A DNA stretch of 5,362 nt from CBDUXZ01 sp965371325 [NCBI: uncultured bacterium]. GTDB taxonomy: Bacteria > JAUYMQ01. The stretch covers positions 1 through 5,362 of the forward strand of contig CBDUXZ010000165.1 in the NCBI GenBank assembly GCA_965371325.1, written 5' to 3'. The notes under the pieces were generated by a model. It was not told where the DNA came from. It ran no database searches and saw nothing but the letters and a program-made list of their open reading frames with translations. Numbering within the stretch: the stretch's first letter is position 1; each line of letters opens with the position of its first letter. Position numbers and translations under genes: made by a program. Shown here piece after piece: positions 1-5,166 of the stretch.

Positions 1-1041
1 GTCTTTCGTATCCACGCTCACCTCGGCCGAGAGGCCGACGCGCAGCGTCTGCGTTGCGCAGCACTCCCCGCTCAGTACAATTTTCACGGGAACGCGCTGC
101 GTGATCTTCACCCAGTTGCCACTGGCATTCTGGGGGGGAAGAATCGAGAAGGCGGCGCCCGTGCCCGCGTCGATGCTGTCGACCTGGCCGTGGAACGGTT
201 CGTTCGGGTAAACGTCGAGCGAGATTTCCACGGGTTGGCCAATGCGAATGTTGGCGAGCTCCGTCTCCTTGAAGTTCGCCACCACGTACGGATTGTCGAG
301 ATCGACGAGTGCCATGAGCGGCTGGCCCATCTGAATGCGCTGGCCCACCTGCACGCTCTTCTGGCTGATGAAGCCGTTCGTGGGGGCGGTCACGGTGGCG
401 TAGGTCATGTTCAGCTTGGCCTGTTCGAGGGCGGCGCGGGCCTCTCGCACGAGGGATTGCTTTTCGGTCGGGAGATCGGGGTCGCCGCCCAGGGATGACA
501 GCGCGCGATCATATTCCTCCATGGCGGCAACGCGCCGGGCCGAGGCCGCGCGGTGGGCGGTCTGCGCGTGATCGAGCTGTTGCTTCGACACCACCAGCTG
601 CTTCGCCAGGTCGATGATGCGCCGCAGATCGACGGCGGTGCGATCGACCTCCGCCGACACAGTGTCGACGTTTGCGCGCGCCTGCTTGATGACGGCCCGG
701 TAGGCGCGAACCTGACTCAGCGCGCGGCTCAGGCGCGCCTCGGCGGTGCGGAGATCGAGCGCCAGGTCCGTGCGGTCGAGCTCCAGAAGAACGTTCCCTG
801 CCACGACTGCGTCGTTGTCGGAGGCGAGCACCCTTGCGACGGTGCCCCCGATGCGCGCGCTTATGGGCGTGATGTCGGCGCGGACATACGCGTTTTCGGT
901 GGTGACGAAGTGGCGGTGCCCCCACCACCAGAGGGCTGCGAAAGCCAGGGCCATGACGAATGCGGCGGCGCCCACGGCGCCGAGGATGAGGCGCGGGGGG
1001 CGGTCCGGTTTTGACGCCACTTTCGGGCCCCTTTCAGGCAT
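1..1041 (-). CDS. EmrA/HlyD-family membrane fusion (periplasmic adaptor) protein, C-terminus off the left edge
   Basis: Adaptor subunit of a tripartite efflux pump. It is anchored in the inner membrane and spans the periplasm towards an outer-membrane channel. 347 codons are visible with no stop before the edge. A basic N-terminus (residues 1-17) precedes one membrane helix (about 18-40, ending ALWWWGH), then TENAYVRAD (48-56), the usual EmrA entry to the barrel. A biotinyl-lipoyl half (about 60-90) and a long Ala/Arg/Gln-rich coiled coil (about 95-212) follow, then the second lipoyl half (TYATVTAPTNGFI, 213-225) and a beta barrel with the EmrA hallmark FSILPPQNASGNWVKITQR (298-316). Only the C-terminal tail should be missing. 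The ATG at 1041 has AAGGA only about 2 nt upstream; a GTG at 1020 with AAAGGGG at better spacing is a real alternative start. EmrA-type adaptors usually pair with an MFS (EmrB/DHA2) transporter, which would lie beyond the left edge. The divergent TetR gene is its likely repressor. The CysCys pair at 327-328 is unusual. Substrate unknown. Confidence 0.93.
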   Translation of the reverse strand, partial: MPERGPKVASKPDRPPRLILGAVGAAAFVMALAFAALWWWGHRHFVTTENAYVRADITPISARIGGTVARVLASDNDAVVAGNVLLELDRTDLALDLRTAEARLSRALSQVRAYRAVIKQARANVDTVSAEVDRTAVDLRRIIDLAKQLVVSKQQLDHAQTAHRAASARRVAAMEEYDRALSSLGGDPDLPTEKQSLVREARAALEQAKLNMTYATVTAPTNGFISQKSVQVGQRIQMGQPLMALVDLDNPYVVANFKETELANIRIGQPVEISLDVYPNEPFHGQVDSIDAGTGAAFSILPPQNASGNWVKITQRVPVKIVLSGECCATQTLRVGLSAEVSVDTKD

Positions 1042-1046
1042 ATTCC

Positions 1047-1075
1047 TTGACAAGGGTGAGTGGATAGTCTAAAGA
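1047..1075 (+). promoter_or_regulatory. Candidate sigma70-type promoter of the TetR gene
   Basis: A perfect -35 TTGACA (1047-1052) is followed after 17 nt by a weak -10 TAAAGA (1070-1075, 3 of 6 consensus bases). It would start transcription near 1082 and give a leader of about 50 nt to the ATG at 1132. The -35 lies immediately upstream of the divergent adaptor gene, overlapping its ribosome-binding region. The promoter is inferred from sequence only. Confidence 0.45.
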
Positions 1076-1110
1076 ATTGCCGAATTGTTCGTTTTTATGA
1101 ATATGCGTTC
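1074..1110. promoter_or_regulatory. Possible TetR operator region between the divergent genes
   Basis: The AT-rich gap contains GAATTG twice (1074-1079 and 1082-1087, 8-bp period) and a short dyad CGAA-TTG-TTCG (1081-1091) just past the predicted TSS of the regulator gene. A looser GAA-N6-TTC follows at 1099-1110. TetR proteins commonly bind dyads in such divergent gaps. The arms here are short, so the site is a suggestion, not an identification. Confidence 0.25.
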
Positions 1111-1131
1111 AGATCTATAACCGAGGGTTTG

Positions 1132-1770
1132 ATGGCCGTCAAGTGGGAAAAAAACCGCGTGGGAGCTGACAGAAAAGCCCGTGAGGAGGCTCTCCGGCAG
1201 ACGATTATCCTCGAGGCCGCCGAGCACGTTATTGCGGATAGGGGGTACCGGGGGGCCTCGATGGAGGAGATCGCGCGGGAGGCCCAGCTGTCGACAGGTT
1301 CGCTCTACAACGCGTTTGCGAGCAAGGAGGAACTCTACCGGGCCCTTGTTTCGAGCCGCTCAGAGCAACTCGTCGCGCACATTCGCGGGAGCATCAGCGC
1401 GGCAACCGCACCGGGACGCCTCGAGAAGGTCATCGAGACGCTCTTTCACTACTTCGACGAGAACCGGAGCTTCTTCCTCATCTATCTCGACGCGACGAGC
1501 GGGTTTCCGTGGCACATCAAGGGGACCATGGGGAGTGCGACCTTCCAGCATTACCAGGAAGTCGTGAAGATGGTGTCGGACATTTTCCGCGAGGGGATCG
1601 CGCGGGGGGAGATCGCGAAGGCCGACCCGGCGCATCTCGGCGTGGCTTTCATGGGCGGGCTGAACGGTTTCATCACCCACTGGATTTCCAACCAGCCTGA
1701 CAAGCCGCTGGTCGACCTCATCCCTTCCGCAAAATCCATCCTCCTCCGCGCCACCCGCGAACCCGCATAG
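1132..1770 (+). CDS. TetR/AcrR-family transcriptional regulator
   Basis: Predicted DNA-binding repressor of 212 residues, the normal TetR length. The N-terminal helix-turn-helix domain is clear at about residues 21-70: ILEAAEHVIADRGYRGASMEEIAREA, then the recognition-helix segment STGSLYNAFASKEELYRAL. A helical ligand-binding and dimerisation domain follows, including ETLFHYFDENRSFFLIYLDA (102-121) and a C-terminal GGLNGFITHWI helix. The ATG at 1132 was chosen because CCGAGGG sits 5 nt upstream and the HTH then begins at the usual distance. An in-frame GTG at 1060 would add 24 residues unlike any TetR N-terminus and would begin upstream of the predicted TSS. The gene is divergent from the EmrA-type adaptor with a gap of about 90 bp, so it probably represses that pump and itself. 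The inducer cannot be read from sequence. Confidence 0.93.
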   Translation: MAVKWEKNRVGADRKAREEALRQTIILEAAEHVIADRGYRGASMEEIAREAQLSTGSLYNAFASKEELYRALVSSRSEQLVAHIRGSISAATAPGRLEKVIETLFHYFDENRSFFLIYLDATSGFPWHIKGTMGSATFQHYQEVVKMVSDIFREGIARGEIAKADPAHLGVAFMGGLNGFITHWISNQPDKPLVDLIPSAKSILLRATREPA

Positions 1771-1777
1771 AGCAATC

Positions 1778-1798
1778 AGCCCGTTTCGAGACGGGGCT
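1778..1798. terminator. Hairpin between the convergent TetR and ahpC genes, possible terminator
   Basis: AGCCC (1778-1782) pairs with GGGCT (1794-1798), and GT/AC extend the stem past one bulged G, closing a 6-nt loop. It lies 7 bp after the TetR stop and 27 bp from the ahpC stop, a sensible place to block both convergent transcripts. Neither strand has a good U-tract, so it is not a textbook Rho-independent terminator. Confidence 0.35.
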
Positions 1799-1806
1799 TG
1801 AATTCA

Positions 1807-1829
1807 GGGGTCAGACCCCAAAAGTTCAG
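1807..1829 (+). repeat. Dispersed GGGGTCAGACCCCAAAA repeat, copy 1
   Basis: A palindrome with 6-bp arms, GGGGTC-A-GACCCC (1807-1819), is followed by AAAAGTTCAG. The 23 bp recur as a perfect reverse complement at 4333-4355. The repeat runs into the 3' end of ahpC: the minus-strand TGA stop (1826-1828) is part of it. Confidence 0.85.
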
Positions 1830-2362
1830 CCCGCCGTCAGGTGCTGGTCGCCAGGCTTCCACTCCACGGGGCAGAGACCGCCTGACTTCAGGGCCTCGAC
1901 CACGCGCAGCGTCTCGTTCACGCTCCGGCCGATGTTCAGGCTGTGCACCGTCTGGTACTGGAGCGCGCCCTCCGGATCGATGATGAATGTTCCGCGGAGC
2001 GCGATCCCCTTCTCTTCGATCAACACGCCGAAGTCGCGGCTGATCTGGTGGTTCGTGTCCTCGAGCATGGGGATCTTCACGCCCTCGACGCCGCTTTCCT
2101 TGCGCGGCGTTTTCGCCCACGCGCGGTGCGAGTGGACACTGTCGGTGCTGCAGGTGATCACCTCGCAGCCGATCTTCCGGAAATCATCCTGGTGATCGCT
2201 GAAGCCCATGATCTCGGTCGGGCAGACGAAAGTGAAATCGAGGGGGTAGAAGAAGAGCACGACCCACTTGCCCAGGTAGTCCTTGAGCGAAACCGTCTCG
2301 AACTTGCCGTCGGTGTAGGCCTCTGCGGTGAAATCGGGGGCGGGTTTGCCTACTTGTAGCAT
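1826..2362 (-). CDS. ahpC: AhpC/Prx1-type 2-Cys peroxiredoxin
   Basis: Cytosolic thiol peroxidase reducing hydrogen peroxide, organic hydroperoxides and possibly peroxynitrite. 178 residues with the thioredoxin-fold Prx core. The peroxidatic cysteine is C47 in FYPLDFTFVCPTE (38-50), with the active-site Thr at 44. The conserved Arg is R123 in ALRGTFIIDPEG. The resolving cysteine is C164 in GGLCPVEWKPGD. Having both cysteines makes it a typical 2-Cys enzyme that needs an AhpF or thioredoxin-type reductant; none is encoded nearby. GGAGG lies 9 nt upstream of the ATG. Only 14 residues follow C164, shorter than the enterobacterial AhpC tail as I recall it, so the C-terminal helix and YF-type tail look absent. 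The stop codon falls inside a dispersed repeat, which may have clipped the tail. It is transcribed alone, convergent with the TetR gene. Confidence 0.95.
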   Translation of the reverse strand: MLQVGKPAPDFTAEAYTDGKFETVSLKDYLGKWVVLFFYPLDFTFVCPTEIMGFSDHQDDFRKIGCEVITCSTDSVHSHRAWAKTPRKESGVEGVKIPMLEDTNHQISRDFGVLIEEKGIALRGTFIIDPEGALQYQTVHSLNIGRSVNETLRVVEALKSGGLCPVEWKPGDQHLTAG

Positions 2363-2447
2363 CCTGTATTTCCTCCATCGAAGGGACCAGTCCCGCTGGG
2401 GACCGGAAAGACGCGTGTGAACAAGGTTTTGCCGGGCGGCACCAGAA

Positions 2448-2470
2448 CGCTTGTAAGCGAGAGTCTAGCA
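2448..2470 (-). promoter_or_regulatory. Candidate extended -10 promoter and dyad upstream of ahpC
   Basis: On the minus strand TGC-TAGACT forms an extended -10 (TAGACT at 2467-2462) with no good -35. It predicts a start near 2455 and a leader of about 95 nt. A perfect palindrome, CGCTT-GT-AAGCG (2448-2459), covers that start and would suit an operator. The leader also contains GGGAC-CA-GTCCC (2383-2394) just upstream of the Shine-Dalgarno sequence. Confidence 0.3.
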
Positions 2471-2504
2471 AACGCACGCGGGAACAACAGGGGTACCAAA
2501 TAAT

Positions 2505-2522
2505 GGGGGCTGACCCCAAAAA
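2505..2522 (+). repeat. Dispersed GGGG...GACCCCAAAA repeat, copy 2 (variant)
   Basis: GGGGGCTGACCCCAAAAA matches copies 1 and 3 except in the palindrome core, where GC replaces TC and weakens the inner pairing. It lies in the gap between ahpC and the transposase, in the same orientation as copy 1. The flanks differ from the other copies (TAAT before, TCTAG after), so this is a related member, not an exact duplicate. Confidence 0.65.
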
Positions 2523-2606
2523 TCTAGCCTTGGCGCCGGCCCTGTCGCGCGCACGTGATAGGGCTCGTCGGAGGCGGATCTCTGTCGGGCAAAGGGGCGG
2601 CGCACG

Positions 2607-3191
2607 GTGTCCAAGAAGCTGAAGCTGGCGGGCGCGGCAGCTGTTCGGGAGGGCGAGGCTCCCGCCGAGCCGAAAGCTTTTCTCCAACGAAAAAAACCCG
2701 CACAAGGAATCCTCGTCCAGCCAAATCAGCCGACTCTCATCTTCTTGACCGTCTGTACGAAGGACCGGTGCCCCTGGCTCGCAACGCCGTCCTGCCACGC
2801 GCTCTTACGGAAAATATGGAATGACGGGCAGGCGTGGTTGGTGGGACGTTACGTGCTCATGCCCGATCATCTACATCTCTTCTGCTCGCCCAGCGCCTCC
2901 GACATTTCGCTGGATCGATGGGTCCGTTACTGGAAATCGCGGTTCACGAAATCTCATATCAACGCGGAGCATCGATGGCAGAACGGACATTGGGATCGGC
3001 GTGTGCGACGCGTGGAGAGCTACAACGAGAAGTGGGAGCCGTACGGCTCGGCGGGAGCCTCGCCCTCCCGTGTGTGTCTCGCCCTCCCAAGACCGTTCGT
3101 GCGCCACGGGCAATATTATGTGTCGAGGCCGTACTTCCGGAGGATGCGGCGGGCGACGGCGACTTTGTGGACCTCGTCGGGGCCGTCGTAG
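2607..3191 (+). CDS. REP-associated tyrosine transposase (RAYT, Y1/HUH family), C-terminus disrupted
   Basis: Single-strand DNA transposase relative of IS200/IS605 TnpA that mobilises REP palindromes. The core spans residues 40-144: QPTLIFLTVCTKDRCPW (41-57), the metal-binding HUH motif in YVLMPDHLHLF (82-92, H88 and H90), then HRWQNGHWDRRVRRVESYNEKWE with the likely nucleophile Tyr139. The GTG start at 2607 has AGGGG about 9 nt upstream, and no sensible start lies downstream. REP copy A therefore truly encodes residues 14-22 (REGEAPAEP). After Glu144 the usual YVRxNPVRxGLV segment is missing; REP copy B encodes GSAGASPSR there instead. PFVRHG (163-168) may be a remnant of NPVRHG. Beyond 3116 the frame is merely antisense to the dehydrogenase gene. 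The frame is open but probably non-functional. Confidence 0.8.
   Translation: MSKKLKLAGAAAVREGEAPAEPKAFLQRKKPAQGILVQPNQPTLIFLTVCTKDRCPWLATPSCHALLRKIWNDGQAWLVGRYVLMPDHLHLFCSPSASDISLDRWVRYWKSRFTKSHINAEHRWQNGHWDRRVRRVESYNEKWEPYGSAGASPSRVCLALPRPFVRHGQYYVSRPYFRRMRRATATLWTSSGPS
2646..2672 (+). repeat. REP copy A (within transposase N-terminal codons)
   Basis: Begins CGGGAGGGCGAGGCTCCCG and forms a stem CGGGAG/CTCCCG (2646-2651 with 2659-2664) with a 7-nt loop GGCGAGG; GCCGAGCCG follows as the foot. It is identical to the reverse complement of 3044-3070 over all 27 bp and is translated as REGEAPAEP. Confidence 0.85.
3044..3070 (-). repeat. REP copy B, with an 11-bp partial copy just downstream
   Basis: Perfect reverse complement of 2646-2672. 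CTCGCCCTCCC at its right end (3059-3069) recurs as a direct repeat at 3078-3088, a 19-bp step separated by TG repeats. This suggests partial tandem duplication or a nested REP end. It sits directly after the codons around the catalytic tyrosine of the transposase. Confidence 0.85.
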
Positions 3192-4315
3192 ATGTGGGCC
3201 GCGCGCTCGTGGCGGAAGAAGGTGGCGAGGGGCGTATCGTCGGTGATGCCGAGGGCGCCGTGCACCTGGATGGCGCGGTCGAGGACCTTCGTGAGCACGC
3301 CGGCGCCGTAGAACTTGATGAGGGAGATTTCCTCGCGGGCCTCGTAGGCGCCCTGCTCGTCGATCTTCCGGGCCGCGTCGAGAACCATCAGGCGCGCCGC
3401 GTTGATCTCGGCGCGGCACTCCGCGATCCACGCCTGCACAATCTGGCGCGTGCCGAGCTTGCGTCCGGGTGCGACGTCGCGCGTGGCGGCGCGCTGGCAC
3501 ATGAGCTCGAAGGCGCGCTCGGAAATGCCCATCCATCGCATGCAGTGATGAATGCGGCCCGGTCCCAGCCGCTCCTGTGCGATCAGAAAACCCGACCCCT
3601 CGGGCCCGAGCAGGTTCTTCTGCGGCACGCGGCAGCTCTGGTAGATGACCTCTGCGTGGCTCGCGTAGCTGTCGCCCACGTGCCCCATGACGCTGATGTT
3701 GCGAACGAGATTGAACCCCGGATTGTCGGTCGGAACGATGATCTGGCTCGCCTGCATGTGCGGCTCGGCATCGGGGTTCGTGACCGCCATGACGATGGCA
3801 AAGGCCGCGCCGTCCGCTGACGAAGTGAACCACTTCTGGCCGTTGATCACGTAATCATCGCCGTCCTTCTTTGCGCTGGTTTCCATCCACGTGGGGTTCG
3901 AGCCCGGCTTCTCGGGCTCCGTCATCGAAAAGCAGCTGCGAATTTTTCCGGCCGCGAGGGGGCGGAGGTATTTCTCCTTCTGCTCCTCCGTCCCGTACTT
4001 GATCAGAATTTCCATGTTCCCCGCGTCGGGCGCCTGCGCGCCGAAGATGAAGTGGGCCAGCGGACTGCGCCCCAGCTCTTCGCTCACGAAGGCGTGTTCC
4101 ATGAAGCCGAGCCCCACGCCGCCGTACTCCTCCGGAATCTGCGGCGCCCAGAGGCCCATCTGCCTCACCTTGGCGCGCTTCTCCTCGAGAAGCGGCATGA
4201 GCTCGCTAAACTTCTTGTGTCCGAACTCCGCCTCGATGGGATAGACATCCTTCTTCATGAAATCGCGGATCATCCCGATGATGGCTTCGACTCTTTCGGT
4301 CGGATATTGCGGCAT
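3116..4315 (-). CDS. Acyl-CoA dehydrogenase, ACAD10/11-like
   Basis: FAD-dependent alpha,beta-dehydrogenation of an acyl-CoA, the first step of beta-oxidation; electrons normally pass to ETF. 399 residues, full length. N-terminal helical domain about 1-125 (GLWAPQIPEEYGGVGLG, 54-70). The flavin-contact segment CFSMTEPEKPGSNPTW (128-143) is followed by the beta domain with NGQKWFTSSADGA (158-170). The C-terminal domain has RLGPGRIHHCMRWMG (249-263) and QVHGALGITDDTPLA (350-364). DGPDEVH (377-383) is typical of the ACAD10/11 branch and puts Asp377 where the catalytic Glu of many acyl-CoA dehydrogenases sits. The segment reads PGSNPT instead of the commoner GSD or ASSDATN; I believe this is a subfamily trait. 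Overlapping AAGGAG and AAGGAC sites precede the ATG. The gene is monocistronic here; its leader contains repeat copy 3. Chain-length preference is not readable. Confidence 0.95.
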   Translation of the reverse strand: MPQYPTERVEAIIGMIRDFMKKDVYPIEAEFGHKKFSELMPLLEEKRAKVRQMGLWAPQIPEEYGGVGLGFMEHAFVSEELGRSPLAHFIFGAQAPDAGNMEILIKYGTEEQKEKYLRPLAAGKIRSCFSMTEPEKPGSNPTWMETSAKKDGDDYVINGQKWFTSSADGAAFAIVMAVTNPDAEPHMQASQIIVPTDNPGFNLVRNISVMGHVGDSYASHAEVIYQSCRVPQKNLLGPEGSGFLIAQERLGPGRIHHCMRWMGISERAFELMCQRAATRDVAPGRKLGTRQIVQAWIAECRAEINAARLMVLDAARKIDEQGAYEAREEISLIKFYGAGVLTKVLDRAIQVHGALGITDDTPLATFFRHERAAHIYDGPDEVHKVAVARRILRKYGLDT

Positions 4316-4332
4316 CAGTCCTTCTCCTTCGC

Positions 4333-4355
4333 CTGAACTTTTGGGGTCTGACCCC
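4333..4355 (-). repeat. Dispersed GGGGTCAGACCCCAAAA repeat, copy 3
   Basis: Read on the minus strand it is identical over 23 bp to copy 1 (1807-1829), giving an inverted pair about 2.5 kb apart. It occupies the leader of the acyl-CoA dehydrogenase gene and ends 17 bp before its ATG. Any hairpin there would sit close to the ribosome-binding site. Confidence 0.85.
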
Positions 4356-4388
4356 GGACTTTACCCCAAGCAGCGCAGCGATACCAAT

Positions 4389-4444
4389 CGCACCCGGGCC
4401 GCCCCGCGGCAAACGGTGAGGCCGATTAGATGGGGCCGGGTGCG
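4389..4444. repeat. Long-loop inverted repeat in the 4316-4599 intergenic region
   Basis: CGCACCC-G-GGCC (4389-4400) pairs with GGCC-GGGTGCG (4434-4444) with one bulged G, making an 11-bp stem around a GC-rich loop of about 33 nt. It lies upstream of the dehydrogenase leader, beside repeat copy 3. It may be part of a larger repeat or an RNA structure; no family is recognised. Confidence 0.35.
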
Positions 4445-4477
4445 GCCTCCGCTTCGTCGGGGATCATTTCAGTAAGA

Positions 4478-4501
4478 GTCAACCCGCCAGACCGGGTTGA
4501 C
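4478..4501. promoter_or_regulatory. 9-bp perfect dyad, operator candidate
   Basis: GTCAACCCG (4478-4486) and CGGGTTGAC (4493-4501) are perfect inverted arms around CCAGAC. The right arm contains most of a -35 element (TTGACC, 4497-4502) for the downstream exported-protein gene. A protein bound here would block RNA polymerase. No T-tract follows on either strand, so a terminator is less likely. Confidence 0.45.
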
Positions 4502-4526
4502 CATTTATGAAGCCCTATGGAAGAAT
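4497..4526 (+). promoter_or_regulatory. Candidate promoter of the Hcp-like protein gene
   Basis: TTGACC (4497-4502, 5 of 6 consensus bases) and AAGAAT (4521-4526, 4 of 6) are 18 nt apart. Transcription would start near 4533, giving a leader of about 67 nt before the ATG at 4600. The -35 overlaps the right arm of a 9-bp dyad. Confidence 0.4.
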
Positions 4527-4599
4527 GAATTCACCACTTTTCCACCCCCGGGACTCGGCGCTATACCTGGCGCCGCCAACCGGCCGGAAGGAGATCATC

Positions 4600-5106
4600 A
4601 TGATGAAGCCGCGTGTACCCGCACTCTTCCTGTTCGCCGCTGTGATTGCCTTCCCGACTACGGTCACGTCGGCGGATGGCGGCAAGTTGTCCAACAAATC
4701 ACCAACGTTCCTGTGTACTGGTAAGATCTTCAGCAAGGGCGACGTCCAAAAGACGAACTGTTCCGCGCTCGACGAATTTTCTTTCAGCCTGGAGGCGGTT
4801 CCGGCTGGGGAGGGAAGCGGCGGCCCGGGACCACCCGAGATAGAAACCAGCCAGCTCAAGATCGTCAAACGGTTTGACAGTCGGTCCCTGCTGTTCCTTC
4901 AGTCTCTACTCAACGGAGCTCCTCTCGAGGACCTCGAGCTTGTGGTCACGCAGGACGACGGAGCGACAATCAAGTTCAAGTTCGAACTCGCGGTGGTCCG
5001 GGGCATGGAGTTCCTGAGAGGTGAGAGCGGGGCCCCTCTGTCGGAGGATGTCCTGTTCGAAGTGGCTGAGATTTCCGTCGTCGGAATGCCCATTTCAAAA
5101 AAGTAG
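4600..5106 (+). CDS. Exported small protein, Hcp-like (type VI tube protein superfamily) candidate
   Basis: 168 residues. The start is set by a perfect AAGGAG (4588-4593) 6 nt before ATG-ATG; an in-frame ATG at 4507 lacks such a site and would bury the signal peptide. Residues 1-25 form a Sec signal (MMKPRV, hydrophobic LFLFAAVIAF, cleavage likely after VTSA). The mature part has two cysteines (C39, C54) that could form a disulfide after export, and a GEGSGGPGPPE linker (71-81). Beta-strand-rich sequence follows: SQLKIVKRFDSRSLLFLQSLLNG (84-106), LELVVTQDDGATIKFKFELAVV and EDVLFEVAEISVVGMP. The order (strand, K-D-S-L, helix with LLNG, paired strands, E-x-V-x-F-x-x-I) resembles Hcp tube proteins. 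Signal-bearing Hcp-like orphans exist, but no type VI gene is visible here, so secretion-system function is not implied. Family assignment moderate; the gene itself is very likely real. Confidence 0.75.
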   Translation: MMKPRVPALFLFAAVIAFPTTVTSADGGKLSNKSPTFLCTGKIFSKGDVQKTNCSALDEFSFSLEAVPAGEGSGGPGPPEIETSQLKIVKRFDSRSLLFLQSLLNGAPLEDLELVVTQDDGATIKFKFELAVVRGMEFLRGESGAPLSEDVLFEVAEISVVGMPISKK

Positions 5107-5166
5107 GGGCGATCTCAGGGCACCTCGCTGCCCCGGCCTGACGAAAGGTTCGAAGCTACACCGTTC

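Larger units (their letters stand above)
2646..3070. mobile_element. REPtron-like unit: transposase core between perfect inverted REPs
   Basis: Two identical 27-bp REPs face each other at 2646-2672 and 3044-3070, with 371 bp between them holding the HUH motif and catalytic tyrosine of the transposase. RAYT genes flanked by inverted REPs are a known arrangement, but here both REPs lie inside the reading frame. No target-site duplication is obvious, as expected for Y1 transposition. Confidence 0.65.

Noticed and set aside
553-1014. Plus-strand frames within the adaptor gene (190-498, 553-1014, 746-1072)
   Set aside because: Shadows of the EmrA-type gene, which is strongly supported on the minus strand by lipoyl, coiled-coil and LPPQNASGNW features.
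1060-1131. Upstream GTG start for the TetR gene
   Set aside because: It adds 24 residues not seen in TetR N-termini, starts before the predicted TSS and has a poorer ribosome-binding context than the ATG at 1132.
2834-3820. Plus-strand open frame of about 330 codons across the transposase and dehydrogenase genes
   Set aside because: It is the antisense shadow of the acyl-CoA dehydrogenase in GC-rich DNA. The product is Ala/Arg/Val-rich with no family features, while the minus-strand frame shows clear catalytic motifs.
2871-3833. Minus-strand open frame of about 320 codons overlapping the dehydrogenase in another frame
   Set aside because: Arg/Pro/His-rich frame-shifted translation of the same gene with no domain signature.
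3900-3921. Hairpin GAGCCCG...CGGGCTC inside the dehydrogenase gene
   Set aside because: It encodes the conserved TEPEKPGSNP flavin segment, so the pairing is best explained by codon content.
1807-4355. Composite transposon bounded by the 23-bp inverted repeats
   Set aside because: The sequence alone shows no target duplication. Additional related copies lie inside and outside the interval, and RAYTs are not known to move multi-gene blocks. Kept only as an observation on the inverted pair.
4497-4599. Earlier ATG at 4507 for the exported-protein gene
   Set aside because: It lacks a ribosome-binding site and would put 31 extra residues before a signal peptide that is perfectly N-terminal from 4600. 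It also precedes the predicted TSS.
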